NCBI RefSeq assembly: GCF_014697025.1
Contig: NZ_JACJRC010000033.1
Location: 1 to 58,711 of the forward strand
Length of the DNA: 58,711 nucleotides
DNA from: Alkalinema sp. FACHB-956
GTDB lineage: Bacteria > Cyanobacteriota > Cyanobacteriia > Leptolyngbyales > Leptolyngbyaceae
Direction: 5' to 3'
The notes under the pieces were generated by a model that saw only the letters and a program-made list of their open reading frames with translations, was not told the DNA's origin and did not search any database. Shown here in pieces: positions 25,070 through 35,900 of this stretch. Positions within the stretch are counted from its first letter, which is position 1. Each line of letters opens with the position of its first letter. The position numbers and the translations under genes were made by a program.

Positions 25070-26819
25070 ACGCAGCAAGTTGGGGCTGTTGGAGGCTGGT
25101 AAAGACTGCTTGAACTTGAGTCAAAGCCTGCTGCTGTGCGTCTTCCATTTGTTGCATTTGCACCGCAACTTCCGCCATTTCAGCTAATTTATGCCGTAAG
25201 CCGTTCAAACTATCCTGCACCGGTTGCAGGAGGGCTTCATACAGGGCGATCTTACCCACCACTTCTCCCAAACTCTGACGCTTATCCGCCAAAGCTTGGT
25301 CTTGTTGTTCTAGGTCACGTCGCCGATTGTCAAGCTCGGCTGATTGGCCGGTGAGGATACCCTGCGCTTGGTCGATCGCACTGCGAATTTGTTCAATCTG
25401 GGCCTCAACCTTCTGCAATTCATCCGATTGCTGGTGGCGCACTCCCTCAATCTGAGCAAAGACGGGGCCGAGATTGAGCCCACCTTCCTGAGCATAGGGA
25501 TCCGGCAGCCCTTGCCGACGGGCCAAAATCGACTGGTGCTGGCGGAGAACGCCTTGTTTTTCCCGGAGATTCCGCCGTTGCCCAACTAGCGTTTCGTTCA
25601 AGAACTGGTAAGCATCCCGCTCATCCGCCAGTTCAGCCTCCAAGCTCATCCGATCGAACTCACTGACCTGACTGACTTTTGCCTGAAGAGCATCAATTTC
25701 CCGCTGTTTAAAGTCCAGTTCTTCTTCCTGACCCCGAACAAATTCAGACGACTTGTCAAAGTCAATTTGCAGGTCATTCACGATGGACTGGAGGTTATCC
25801 AGAGGCATTTTCTCCAGAGCATCCACATCCACCTGGTCGCTAATATTAACGCCATCAATCCCCTCGGTCATGCGATAGAGCTGGTGATGGATATCGTCGT
25901 GGTGCTGAATTTGGAGTCCCAGCATCTGGGCATATTCTTGCTTGATTTGCAAAGTTGCCTGCTGGAATTTCAGTTCAGACTTGGCTTGTTCTAAAGAACA
26001 CTCCGACTCGCGCCAGTCACTCCAACGCTGGGCCAGTTCCTGGGATTGCTGATTGAGTTCATTCCGCAGCTGGTCGATCGAGGTGCGATGTTGTTCCAAG
26101 ATTTGCCAGTGCTGATTCAGCAAGTCTTGATGCTGATTAACCTGGTTTGTTGACTGCTGGGACTGCTCCTGTATCTGCTGAGCAGACATGCGATTTCTAG
26201 CAATTTGCTGCAACAGTTGATCAATCTGTTGAGCCTTATCCTCATCGAGAACAGAAGCCCCTTGAAGTTCCTGTTGTCGTTCTTCTAAACGACGCAATTC
26301 CCCCCTCAGATGCTCCCAGGCTCCTTCGAGTTCCTGTTTCTGGCGTTCCACCTCTTGGTGGGTTTGCTCAAATTCCGATCGTGACTGCTCAAACTGCTGA
26401 CGCTGCTGTTCAAGCTGCTCAAAGTCCTCCTCAAGCTGCTCTAACTGTTCCCGACGGGCTTCCATTTCCATTTCCCGTCGATTGAGCTCTTGGCTTTGGT
26501 AAGTCAGAGATTGCTTCCACTGTTCAATCTCTTCTTCCTGGGTTTTAAACTTTTCTTGGAGCCGCGAAAAATTCTGTAGAATGCTGACGAGGGGACGTCC
26601 AGCCTCCTGAATGCGTTGCACTTGTTTACTGTTTGTCAAATCCACCAGTAGCAGCGTGCCAGCACTGTAACGATTCGCTTCTTCGGCAGCAACGATTTCT
26701 TCTCCGTTGACAGCGCTCCAATTTTGCTCTGCGCGTTGGCAAGCCAGCAAGCGCAATTCGGCCTTGCTGCCTCCCATGATCCCGCCCTTCTTCTGAATGA
26801 CCTCTGCTAGATATAGCAC
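25065..26819 (-). CDS. hmpF: HmpF-like pilus motility coiled-coil protein
   Basis: 584 residues. The conserved head reads MLYLAEVIQKKGGIMGGSKA, then ELRLLACQRAEQNWSAVNGE, the typical start of HmpF. From residue 85 to about 570 it is almost continuous coiled coil rich in Gln and Glu. Family knowledge: HmpF is needed for type IV pilus-driven gliding and phototaxis in cyanobacteria and localises at the cell poles or septa near the pilus machinery. Here it lies divergent from the pilG-pilH-pilI-pilJ-pilL chemosensory operon, which supports joint function. A promoter for each side must lie in 26820-27222. Confidence 0.88.
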   Translation of the reverse strand: MLYLAEVIQKKGGIMGGSKAELRLLACQRAEQNWSAVNGEEIVAAEEANRYSAGTLLLVDLTNSKQVQRIQEAGRPLVSILQNFSRLQEKFKTQEEEIEQWKQSLTYQSQELNRREMEMEARREQLEQLEEDFEQLEQQRQQFEQSRSEFEQTHQEVERQKQELEGAWEHLRGELRRLEERQQELQGASVLDEDKAQQIDQLLQQIARNRMSAQQIQEQSQQSTNQVNQHQDLLNQHWQILEQHRTSIDQLRNELNQQSQELAQRWSDWRESECSLEQAKSELKFQQATLQIKQEYAQMLGLQIQHHDDIHHQLYRMTEGIDGVNISDQVDVDALEKMPLDNLQSIVNDLQIDFDKSSEFVRGQEEELDFKQREIDALQAKVSQVSEFDRMSLEAELADERDAYQFLNETLVGQRRNLREKQGVLRQHQSILARRQGLPDPYAQEGGLNLGPVFAQIEGVRHQQSDELQKVEAQIEQIRSAIDQAQGILTGQSAELDNRRRDLEQQDQALADKRQSLGEVVGKIALYEALLQPVQDSLNGLRHKLAEMAEVAVQMQQMEDAQQQALTQVQAVFTSLQQPQLAAS

Positions 26820-27222
26820 GCCGATAGCCCTCTCCCGTGTCTATGCCCCAGTCCTACAGAATATAACCTTAATCATGCAATCAATCAGGCCGCTTCCATG
26901 GGTTTCATGCTAGCAGGCCTGACTTTTCTGCAATGACTTTCTGCAATTTATGTTCTATATCCCATTATGCCCAAGGTTTTGCTGTTTCATCAGTCTAGCT
27001 GAATGTCTCTGGCGATCGTTGGAGATTTCGCAAAGGATATCTGAAAATTCGGAAGTCCCCTGACGGGCGATTCCGTTGAGGGCTAGCACGATCGTACCAA
27101 CGGATAGGGACATTCAGGCTTCACAGTCTTAATTAAGATTCCAGTGAGGCAATCCCCAAGACCCGAGGCACAATAGGGAGAGATAACAAATTCTGCATCC
27201 AGCGGGAGATAATTGGGGATCC
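26820..27222. promoter_or_regulatory. Divergent promoter region between hmpF and pilG
   Basis: No gene is present. ACTTTTCTGCAATG and ACTTTCTGCAATT form a near-tandem duplication at 26922-26947, and TTAATTAA occurs at 27129-27136. I could not assign sigma-factor boxes with confidence. Confidence 0.35.
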
Positions 27223-28458
27223 ATGCAGGGTGAGCTGACTGAAATTGATGTTCGCAGTATTCTTCAGTTGATTGAATTGGGGCAACGCACTGGCCAGTTG
27301 CTGGTGGAGTCCTACGTCCCTTCTACCCACGGATTGGGTCGATCGTCGAATGGCTCGCCAGAACGATCGTTGGTGGGGCGATCCTGGTATGTCTTTTTCG
27401 TCAACGGTCAAATCGTCTATGCGGGCAACCCCAATGTGGGGTTGACACGTTTGCGTGGCTATTTAGGGCGCTATCACGCAGAAGCGGCCCTGGATAGTTT
27501 AAGCGTGTCTGCATATTCGATCGTGAATGCACCGGAGTATGGCTGCCTCTGGGCCTTACTTGAAAATCGCACGCTGACGCCGGAGCAAGCCAGAAATATT
27601 CTCCAGCGGCTCATTCATGAAACACTCTTTGACCTGCTGAGTTTGCATCAGGGGTACTTTATTTTTGAAATGGCCGCTCCCTTGACCCCTCAGCTCACAA
27701 CATTAGAGATTAGTCCTCTTCTTACTCAAGTTGTGCAACAAGTTCAAGAATGGAAGCAGTTTTATCCCCATTTGCAGTCTTCGGATCAGTGCCCGGTGAT
27801 TGTGGATCCTACTTCTCTGCGCAGTGCTCTCCCTCCCGGAACGGTGGCCGCGCTGTTGCGCTACGCTGACGGAGTGACTAGCCTACAGCAGATTGCCCGC
27901 AGCCTCAATCGGGATATTCTCACCGTTGCTCGGGCAATTTATCCCTGTGTACAGCGGGGATGGATTCAATTTGCCTATGGTGATTCGCCACTGCCAACTT
28001 CAGGGACTAAAAAAGATATTGCTACACCTTTGTCCTCTAACTTCTTGATGAATGCCCAACCGGGCTATTCTCCTAAAATTGCTTGTCTGGACGATGCGAC
28101 AACGGTACTCCGCACTGTGGAGCATCTGTTGCAACGTCACGGTTATGGGGTTGCCATTCTCTCCAATCCTGTTCAAGCATTGAGTGAATTTTTTGAGCTG
28201 AAGCCAGACCTGATCCTGTGTGATATTGCCATGCCTGACTTGGATGGGTATGAAGTTTGTGCCATGCTACGACAATCCACCGCGTTTCGTCAGACCCCCA
28301 TTATTATGTTGACGGGGCGTGATGGCTTTATCGATCGCGTGCGGGCTCGCATGGCAGGGGCAACGGACTATTTAGCCAAGCCCTTTAGTGAAGATGAACT
28401 CATTATGTTGCTGGAAAAGTACGTGGGGATGGGACAACTGGAAATTAACTCGGGGTAA
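27223..28458 (+). CDS. pilG: PATAN-REC response regulator (PilG/HmpA-like)
   Basis: 411 residues. Residues 1-270 form a PATAN/DUF4388-type region (MQGELTEIDVRSILQLIELG, then YVFFVNGQIVYAG and LRGYLGRYHAE). Residues 285-405 form a receiver domain with phospho-acceptor Asp334 in LILCDIAMPDLDGYE, plus the acidic DD pair and KPF. It matches PilG of Synechocystis and HmpA of Nostoc, regulators that steer pilus-based phototaxis. First gene of the pil chemosensory operon on the plus strand. The start ATG at 27223 follows directly on a GGAT box with GGGGAT nearby, a weak ribosome site. Confidence 0.87.
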   Translation: MQGELTEIDVRSILQLIELGQRTGQLLVESYVPSTHGLGRSSNGSPERSLVGRSWYVFFVNGQIVYAGNPNVGLTRLRGYLGRYHAEAALDSLSVSAYSIVNAPEYGCLWALLENRTLTPEQARNILQRLIHETLFDLLSLHQGYFIFEMAAPLTPQLTTLEISPLLTQVVQQVQEWKQFYPHLQSSDQCPVIVDPTSLRSALPPGTVAALLRYADGVTSLQQIARSLNRDILTVARAIYPCVQRGWIQFAYGDSPLPTSGTKKDIATPLSSNFLMNAQPGYSPKIACLDDATTVLRTVEHLLQRHGYGVAILSNPVQALSEFFELKPDLILCDIAMPDLDGYEVCAMLRQSTAFRQTPIIMLTGRDGFIDRVRARMAGATDYLAKPFSEDELIMLLEKYVGMGQLEINSG

Positions 28459-28704
28459 TTCGTCATTGACAAATTCTTCATTAGCAATAGGGGGCGTTAA
28501 CCATGGGGAGAGCTTCAGCGCAGTCCCAACAAAGTCCCAGCGAAGTCCAACAGGTGATGCCGGTAGATGGAAAATTCAGGGTTTTCCCATGAACCTCATT
28601 ATTATTTCGGCGATTGAGGGTACCTTAATTAATATCTAGGTGGTTTTTCCAAGGAGCGGTAAACTTCCCGCGATCGGTCAGGCCAATTGAGCAGGTAGGG
28701 GGTT

Positions 28705-29070
28705 ATGAGTACAGTCTTAGTGGTGGAAGACAGTGTCACTCAACGGGAAATGATTACGGATCTCCTCAAAGGGAGCGGTCTCAGTGTGACGATAGCCTCC
28801 GATGGGGTAGAGGCTCTGGAGCAAATCCAGGGGCAATGTCCAGATTTGGTCGTTTTGGATATTGTCATGCCTCGGATGAATGGGTACGAAGTCTGTCGTC
28901 GCCTCAAGTCCGATCCCAAGACACAGAATGTTCCTGTGGTGATGTGTTCTTCCAAAGGGGAGGAATTTGACCGCTACTGGGGGATGAAACAAGGGGCTGA
29001 TGCCTATATCGCCAAACCGTTTCAGCCCACTGAGCTGGTCGGCACTGTGAAGCAGTTGTTACGAGGTTAG
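28705..29070 (+). CDS. pilH: CheY-like response regulator (PilH/HmpB-like)
   Basis: 121 residues, a single receiver domain: acidic pocket Glu8/Asp9 in VLVVEDSVTQRE, phospho-acceptor Asp52 in LVVLDIVMPRMNGYE and Lys in YIAKPF. It matches PilH/HmpB. A 246-bp spacer separates it from pilG, containing GCAGTCCCAACAAAG-like near repeats but no gene. It is followed after 8 bp by pilI, so those two are translationally close. The CRRLKSDP segment is typical of Pil/Hmp CheY proteins. Confidence 0.88.
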   Translation: MSTVLVVEDSVTQREMITDLLKGSGLSVTIASDGVEALEQIQGQCPDLVVLDIVMPRMNGYEVCRRLKSDPKTQNVPVVMCSSKGEEFDRYWGMKQGADAYIAKPFQPTELVGTVKQLLRG

Positions 29071-29078
29071 GGGTACCC

Positions 29079-29606
29079 ATGGTTGGTAATCCAGATTTTT
29101 TAACCGGTCGAGGGCAGGATCAGGCCCCTGAATTTCAGGAATTGGAAAGTCCTGAAGGTGAGTTGCACCTAAGGTTTTTTATTCCCTCAGGGGGGGAGTT
29201 TGCCCTGCCAGCCACGGGAATTCGGGAAGTGCTTTCGCCTTCGCCCGATCGTATTACGCCAATTCCCAATGTTTCTCCCCTCCTCCTTGGAACCTTGAAC
29301 GTGCGGGGCCGAGTGGTGTGGGTAGCAGACCTGGGACAATTTCTGGGAGATCCAGTTCCTTTGAACACCGATCGCCAGGAAATTTCGGTGATTGCGGTAG
29401 AAGATCAGGACATCCTCCTTGGTCTCGCAGTCGATCGGGTGGTTGGCATGGAATGGCTGGACGTAGAGCAAGTTCACCCTGCCAGTAACGTCAACGATAG
29501 TGTTGCACCGTTTCTGCGGGGAGAATGGCATTTTGAAGAAGGAAAACGATTTCTGCGACTGCTCGATCAAGTCTCAATTCTGCGATCGGCTCGATGGGCA
29601 GCTTAA
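29079..29606 (+). CDS. pilI: CheW-like coupling protein (PilI/HmpC-like)
   Basis: 175 residues with a CheW fold: FFIPSGGEFALPATGIREVL, then SPLLLGTLNVRGRVVWVADL, VEDQDILLGLAVDRVVGM and FLRLLDQVSILRS. It should link the PilJ receptor to the PilL kinase. The N-terminal 25 residues are variable. It follows pilH by 8 bp; ATG at 29079 is preceded by GGTTAGGGGTAC, giving a modest ribosome site. Confidence 0.85.
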   Translation: MVGNPDFLTGRGQDQAPEFQELESPEGELHLRFFIPSGGEFALPATGIREVLSPSPDRITPIPNVSPLLLGTLNVRGRVVWVADLGQFLGDPVPLNTDRQEISVIAVEDQDILLGLAVDRVVGMEWLDVEQVHPASNVNDSVAPFLRGEWHFEEGKRFLRLLDQVSILRSARWAA

Positions 29607-30059
29607 GTTCATCCGCTGTTTCTGCCAATTGGATAGACAAAGCGAGATCAGAGGGTCATTGAAAATTCCTGGCCCAGGGACCGTCTGGCTGAACCCTTAG
29701 TAATTTTCTTAAAATGGTATCCCTATGAAAACTTACACGCCTCGCTGGAGGTATCCAGATAAAAAACGATTCAGTTGTTCAAAACTTTAAAAATTCAGTA
29801 TCCTGAAGTACCCTCGTCCGTTGAGGGAGCAGTCAACAACAACCGTTCAGTCCTGACTCCCGCTTGGGCCTTTCCTGCTTGGGCCTTTAGGTAACACAAC
29901 TTCAGGTAACACAAGTGGTACACATACTGAGCGTCATCCTAGTCTAACTCTACAACGGAATTCTACGCCTGAGATCAGTAGGTAAACGGCTACAGGAGAA
30001 ACGTCAAATCAGCGTCAAACTTTTTAACGGCATGGCAAGTAAGCACTGGGAGGAGGCAA
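29607..30059 (+). other. 450-bp spacer inside the pil cluster with nested direct repeats
   Basis: No gene is supported. GCTTGGGCCTTT occurs twice (29862-29873, 29877-29888) and is followed by AGGTAACACAA twice (29889-29899, 29904-29914). The spacer may carry a second promoter for pilJ-pilL. AGGAGG lies just ahead of the pilJ start. Confidence 0.55.
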
Positions 30060-32858
30060 ATGGCACGCGGCACTGAATTTGCACAGGAATATCAACAGGC
30101 GGAAAAAGCCTACATGCAAGGGCGTTACGAAGAGGCGGCTGAGATTGTTGATCGCCTTGTCGTAGATTACCCCCAGGATCCCAGTGCGCGTTTGCTGAAG
30201 GGGCACATCTATTGCTATGGCCTTCAGCGCTATGACGTGGCCCAGGATGAATACCAATCGGTCTTGGGAGTCACCTCCGATCCTGAATTTGTGGACTATG
30301 CCAATACAGGATTGAACTACGCCCGCCAATGTGCTGCGGAAAGTAATGGCGCAGCAGGGGATGCGGAACCGGATACCGGGTCTCTCAAAACCTATGAGTA
30401 TGAGGTATCCGGTTGGCAAGAGACTTCTGCCAGCACTGGGGGAGATGACTTTGTATTGGCGGATATGGATTTTGACCTAGACGAAGACTCTGCGCCGCTG
30501 CGGCAGGAAGAATCTGCCACATCTTTTCAAGCCAATCCCTTTGATTTCCAACCGAATTCCTTAGATCAGGTGGTTTTGGATACGGCTGATCCGTTTGCCA
30601 GTAATCCCTTTGGGGGGGAAGTTGCCAATGCTTCGGCGAATGGATTTTCTCTGGATGAACCACAGGGAACCTTGGATGACTTCGAGATTGCAGAGCCTGC
30701 GGATTATCCCCTGATGGATGAACCGCTGCCAGACGCTTTTCGTGAATTTGATCAAGTATTTTCCGAAGACGAGGAGACCGGAAATGCCGGGGTTCCTAGC
30801 CAAAACGAACAGGAAGGGAACCGTTCTCCATCCGCCTTTATGACTGGAGGCACGAGTGACTTTGGGATGCCGTTTACGAACCCATCCTACTCAGTGACCG
30901 AGGATGCCGATGAAGCCACACTCTTTATGGGGAACAGTACCAGCTTGTCTGGTGGGGATGCGCCCGTGAGAAGCTTTGATGTAGGGGGGAGAGAGCCTGG
31001 AAAAACAGCGGAAACCATGGAGATTTCCGATTTTTCCAGCGGGCCTAAGTTTGATAATTCTGCGACTGCCTTCAAGTCCACCTCGAATCCTGCTAGCGGG
31101 GGCGTCGATTTCTTAGATGATTTTGAGGATTTTGATGACTTGGGCAACTTAGCTGATTTTGACATGTCCGAAGATTCAGCTGGGTTTACGAGTCCTTCCA
31201 TGGGAAGTAGCTTTGCGATGTCGGGTGCTGGGATAGCAACAGGCATGCCAGGAGGCAGTAGCTTCGGAGAAACCAGTTCCCTTCGGGATGACGAACTATT
31301 TAATTTTTCGAGTACCAGCGAGCAACTGCCTAGTTTTACCCAGTTGGAGCCGCAAAATGTAGAGGTTGCCCCCACCGTAGAGCAGGGTTGGTTGGCTCCC
31401 TTAGAAAATGCTCCCCTACAGGCAAAACAGTGGGTCGTCGCCTTGGCCGCGGGGGCCGCCTCAGCCCTGGCTGTCGGAGTCGTCAGTTTTGCGGTGGCTA
31501 GCAGTTCAGGGGTTACCACGAACCAAGATGCGGCGGCGCAACAGGCGAATCGCGAAGTGGTATCTCGACTGACGGGGACAGGATGGCTCATGGCCCTGGC
31601 GGGATTCGTTGTGGGGGGCGGAACAGCCTACGCTGTGGGTCAACTGAACGCCAAACAAATGCAGCGATCGATTAACGATTTGCGGACGCAATTCGACGCA
31701 GTCTGCAATGGCAATCTCAATGCCCGCGCCAGTGTCTATTCAGAAGACGAAATTGGCCAGTTATCCGCCGGGTTCAACCAAATGGCCCGCGTAATTCTGA
31801 CGACCACCAGTGAAGCCCAACGCAAGGCAGAAGAACAGGAGCAAGCCAAGGAAGATCTGCAACGGCAAGTGATTCGCCTCCTTGATGACGTGGAAGGGGC
31901 GGCCCGAGGGGATCTGACGGTTCAAGCGGAGGTGACCGCAGACGTGCTAGGTGCCGTAGCGGACTCCTTTAACCTGACCATTCAAAACCTGCGGGAGATT
32001 GTCCAACAGGTGAAATTGGCCGCCCGCCAGGTCAGTAAAGGATCCACCGAAAACGAAATGTTTGCTCGGGGGCTCTCGTCGGATGCGTTGCGCCAAGCGG
32101 AAGAATTGGCGGTGACGCTGAATTCCGTCCAGATGATGACGGACTCGATTCAACGGGTGGCCGAAAGTGCGCGGGAAGCGGAGTCTGTGGCCCAACAGGC
32201 ATCAGCCACCGCACTCAAGGGCGGAGAAGCCGTGGAACGCACGGTATCCGGGATTTTGGAAATCCGAGAAACGGTGGCGGAAACCACCCGCAAGGTGAAG
32301 CGCTTGGCCGAATCTTCCCAAGAAATTTCCAAGATTGTGGCGTTGATTTCTCAGATTGCTTCCCGAACCAACTTGCTGGCTTTGAACGCCAGTATCGAAG
32401 CGGCGCGGGCGGGTGAAGCGGGACGAGGCTTCGCGATCGTGGCCGATGAAGTCCGACAGTTGGCTGACCGGGCCGCCAAAGCGTCCAAGGAAATTGAACA
32501 GATTGTGTTGCAGATTCAGAGTGAAACGGGGTCAGTGATGACTGCCATGGAAGAAGGCACACAACAGGTGATCGAAGGAACCCGCTTGGCTGAACAGGCG
32601 AAGCGATCGCTGGATGACATCATTCAGGTATCCAACCGGATTAACACCCTGGTGCAATCCATTACGGCAGACACGGTGGAGCAAACGGAAACCTCACGAG
32701 CCGTGGCTCAGGTGATGCAATCGGTGGAATTGACGGCGCAGGAAACCTCCCAAGAGGCCCAGCGCGTGTCAGCTTCCCTGCAAAATCTGGTGGGGGTTGC
32801 CCGCGACCTGTTGACCTCAGTGGAACGGTTCCGCGTTGAAACCGTCGATCGCAGCTAA
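30060..32858 (+). CDS. pilJ: Methyl-accepting chemotaxis-type protein with TPR and acidic N-terminus (PilJ/HmpD-like)
   Basis: 932 residues. Residues 1-100 are TPR-like ([20 protein letters not shown]). Residues 110-440 are a low-complexity acidic linker rich in Asp, Phe, Gly and Ser. Two closely spaced hydrophobic segments follow (about 455-480 and 503-525), with only about 25 residues between. Two HAMP-type regions lead to the signalling hairpin [20 protein letters not shown] and [20 protein letters not shown]. The tip residues match MCPs, so it should control PilL through PilI. There is no sizeable periplasmic sensor domain, so input is presumably cytoplasmic through the TPR and linker or from partner proteins. 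AGGAGG sits six bases before the start. Confidence 0.9.
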   Translation: MARGTEFAQEYQQAEKAYMQGRYEEAAEIVDRLVVDYPQDPSARLLKGHIYCYGLQRYDVAQDEYQSVLGVTSDPEFVDYANTGLNYARQCAAESNGAAGDAEPDTGSLKTYEYEVSGWQETSASTGGDDFVLADMDFDLDEDSAPLRQEESATSFQANPFDFQPNSLDQVVLDTADPFASNPFGGEVANASANGFSLDEPQGTLDDFEIAEPADYPLMDEPLPDAFREFDQVFSEDEETGNAGVPSQNEQEGNRSPSAFMTGGTSDFGMPFTNPSYSVTEDADEATLFMGNSTSLSGGDAPVRSFDVGGREPGKTAETMEISDFSSGPKFDNSATAFKSTSNPASGGVDFLDDFEDFDDLGNLADFDMSEDSAGFTSPSMGSSFAMSGAGIATGMPGGSSFGETSSLRDDELFNFSSTSEQLPSFTQLEPQNVEVAPTVEQGWLAPLENAPLQAKQWVVALAAGAASALAVGVVSFAVASSSGVTTNQDAAAQQANREVVSRLTGTGWLMALAGFVVGGGTAYAVGQLNAKQMQRSINDLRTQFDAVCNGNLNARASVYSEDEIGQLSAGFNQMARVILTTTSEAQRKAEEQEQAKEDLQRQVIRLLDDVEGAARGDLTVQAEVTADVLGAVADSFNLTIQNLREIVQQVKLAARQVSKGSTENEMFARGLSSDALRQAEELAVTLNSVQMMTDSIQRVAESAREAESVAQQASATALKGGEAVERTVSGILEIRETVAETTRKVKRLAESSQEISKIVALISQIASRTNLLALNASIEAARAGEAGRGFAIVADEVRQLADRAAKASKEIEQIVLQIQSETGSVMTAMEEGTQQVIEGTRLAEQAKRSLDDIIQVSNRINTLVQSITADTVEQTETSRAVAQVMQSVELTAQETSQEAQRVSASLQNLVGVARDLLTSVERFRVETVDRS

Positions 32859-32975
32859 TGGTGGGACCGTCAATCTCCCCTTGCCCCAAAAACACTACGC
32901 TATAACTTCAATAGCCGTTTGCGATAAAACAGAAGTACCTCTCGGGAAGGCGATCTATTAAATAGGGATATAGCT

Positions 32976-35900
32976 ATGCAGCCTGAACAACAGCAACGAA
33001 TCATGGGTTACTTTATTGAGGAGGCTAAGGATCACCTCAATACCATTGAGCAGGGTTTGCTGAATCTGCAAAGCACGATCGAAGATCCAGAGATGGCCAA
33101 CGAAGTGTTTCGAGCCGCTCATTCGGTCAAAGGTGGAGCTGCGATGCTCAATCTGGGTGGGATTCAGAAAATTTCCCATCGCCTGGAAGATTATTTCAAA
33201 ATCTTAAAGGAAACCCCAGGCATACCCGTTGACCAAAAACTAGAATCCTTGCTGTTACAGGTGTTCGATGCTTTGCAAGGGCTACTGGAACAATTGCAAG
33301 GGCCTTTTGGGTTACCGGAGGAAGCTTCTTCCCAGGCGATGGCGGCAGCAGAACCCGTTTTTGGGGAGATTGAAAAACATCTCGCCACTCTCGCCACCTC
33401 GGCTAATATTCGACCAGCCACGGCTAAACCCGATGTCACCATGGTGCGGATTTTCCAAGACCATGTGCCGTCCCAATTGCGGGAAATGCTGGAATTCTTT
33501 AAGCAAGCGGATAGCCGAAGTGATGGGCGACGGCAGTTGCAAGAACTCTGCGATTCTTTGAAAGCCTTGGGTGAACCCTTTAATTTGACAGGTTGGTGCA
33601 ATCTCACAGAGACAGCTCGACGCGCGATCGCCTGCCCAGAGAATTCCTGTCGGATCCTAGCTCCCCTCATCATTAAAGAATTAAAACAGGCCCAGGAATT
33701 GGTTATCCAAGGCAAGGATGCCACGCTGCAACCCAGTGATCAGTTAGCAAGCCTAGCACCGATCGCCGTAGACCTTACCTCAGGGGTCGTTGCCGATGAC
33801 TTTTCGGATACCTCCTTTGATGATTTGTTTGGTCAAGCAACGGAGGAAGACTTGTTCGCAACCGGAGGACTGGCGGACTCCGATGAGGCGAATGACTTGA
33901 GCTTTATGGAAGACAATTCCTTAGAACTAGGGTTGGAAGCGCTGGATCTGGAGGGGCTGGAGCTTGAGAGCGCCGACACTAGCTTAATGGAATTGGATGA
34001 ATTCGATTTGAACGACACCCTTCCAACCAATGAATTGAGCAGTTCAGGTCAGACTGTAGCGGTGGAGGATGAATTAGGCTTAGATGACAATGGCCCGGAA
34101 ATGGGGATGGCGGAGCTTAATTCCCTAGCAGATTTATTTGAAGGGGAAGTGCCAGATCTTGGCTCCACCTGGCAAGAGGAAGAAGTTCTGCTGGAGGCAG
34201 GCACGCTGAATTTAGGAGAATCCCCCTCCGCTACGCCAGCCGATGATCGGCTTGATGACTTTTTGCTAGAAGGGGTTACAGGGCCAGCGGATGCCCAAGA
34301 TGCCGATGACCTAGCAGATTTATTTGGGGGAGATCTGTTGGATGAACTCTCACAATCGTCGGATGTGACTGGAGCAGCAGACGGGGCGATCGGGGATGAT
34401 TTCAGCCTCACTGAAAATCTCAATGGTTCTCTCGGTTCAGACTTAGACGGGTTGGATTTAAATGACCTCGGACTGGATTTACTCGAGGCTGAAGCCCCAT
34501 CTAATCCGTCCTACGGAGCGCTGAGCCAGGATGACTTAGGTCTAGATGATGGCTTGGGGTTGGATAGTGAATCCCACGCCTCTTTAGATAATCTAGGCGA
34601 GCTCTTCATGGGGCTAGACGAAAATGAATTAGACATTGCTGCCAGCGCATCCGAGGATCTAGCTGAACCGGAAGATCTCTTTGGGATGGGGCTAGAAGAC
34701 AACTTGGATCAAGATCTGGGAGATTTAGGAGATCTCGAAGATTTGGGAATTCTTACAGATGCTCAGAGTGACAGCTTGGCTCTTGCTTCAACGCCAGGTT
34801 TAGATCCAGATTTGGATGCGGTCAATGACTTGTTCAACACTGCAGGCTTAGACGAGGAAACCACCTTAGAAGAAGCGACGTTCCTAGGGGCAGACATTTC
34901 ATCGGATCTGGACTTGGATTTTGGCGATTTTGGCGATTTTGGGGAAGAAGCCGATGGCCTAGTACTGGATTTAACACCCGAGAATGGGTCTGCTTTTCCG
35001 CCGGATGATCTCTTGGGAGACACCCTCCAGCAAGAATCTGATGTTCTTCATCTCAACGACACGGAAGTCTCTCCCGACCTCGATTTATTTGGATCGCTGG
35101 AGGGTTTAGATGACCTTCCCAGCAGTGTTATGAGTGATGATCCAACCTTCCTAGATCTGCCAGAAGAGGACAATGAAACTGCCTTTCTGGGGCTAGAGAC
35201 AGGCGACAGTTCCATCACCGATCTTCAGGCAGATGATGATTTATCCTTCGACTTGGAGTCAGATTTGGATGCGGCTGACCTCACCAATGGAACCGCTTTA
35301 GATCTATTTGGCGATGCAGATGGAGCATCCAGCTTTGAGGAATTCTCGTTTGAGACAGAGCTGGCTTTTGAGAGAGAGCTGGGTGAGGAAGGAACTAGTG
35401 GATCTTCCATGGGCCTTCTCCCGGATAATCCCTTGGGGGGACTGATCGATCAAGAGAGCCTAGCAGCCCCTGAAACGGATAGCTTTAATGATCTGTTTGG
35501 TGATAATGATTTGTTTGGCGATTCCAGTATCGCCAGTGCTGAGGCTGCTGACGCAATGGATATCGAGGCAGACCTGCTCGATTTCAACAGTCTAGATAGC
35601 TTCGAGATGGATGAGTTGAGCCCTGACTTGAGCATTGACGGTGCCCAGGGAGAACGCCTGGGAGACCTAGTGCTGGATGAACCAGAGCCGCTGGATGAGG
35701 CATCGGCGGATTTGGACGCTATGTTCTCTGAAACTGGCCTAGACTTTGGTGAGACTTCATTCCTAGATCATTTAGACACTGGTTTAGATGACGAACTAGC
35801 TAACTTAGAAGCGGCTTCCGATTTCGCCAGCGATGTAGATATTGCCGCAGACACTCATCATTTAGAGGATCTAGATCTGAGTTTAGACGAGCCTTCACCC

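Noticed and set aside
30887-31591. Long minus-strand open frame inside pilJ
   Set aside because: It is the complement of an acidic Asp/Ser-rich linker, which naturally lacks stops on the other strand; the same applies to minus-strand frames at 33833-36540 in pilL.
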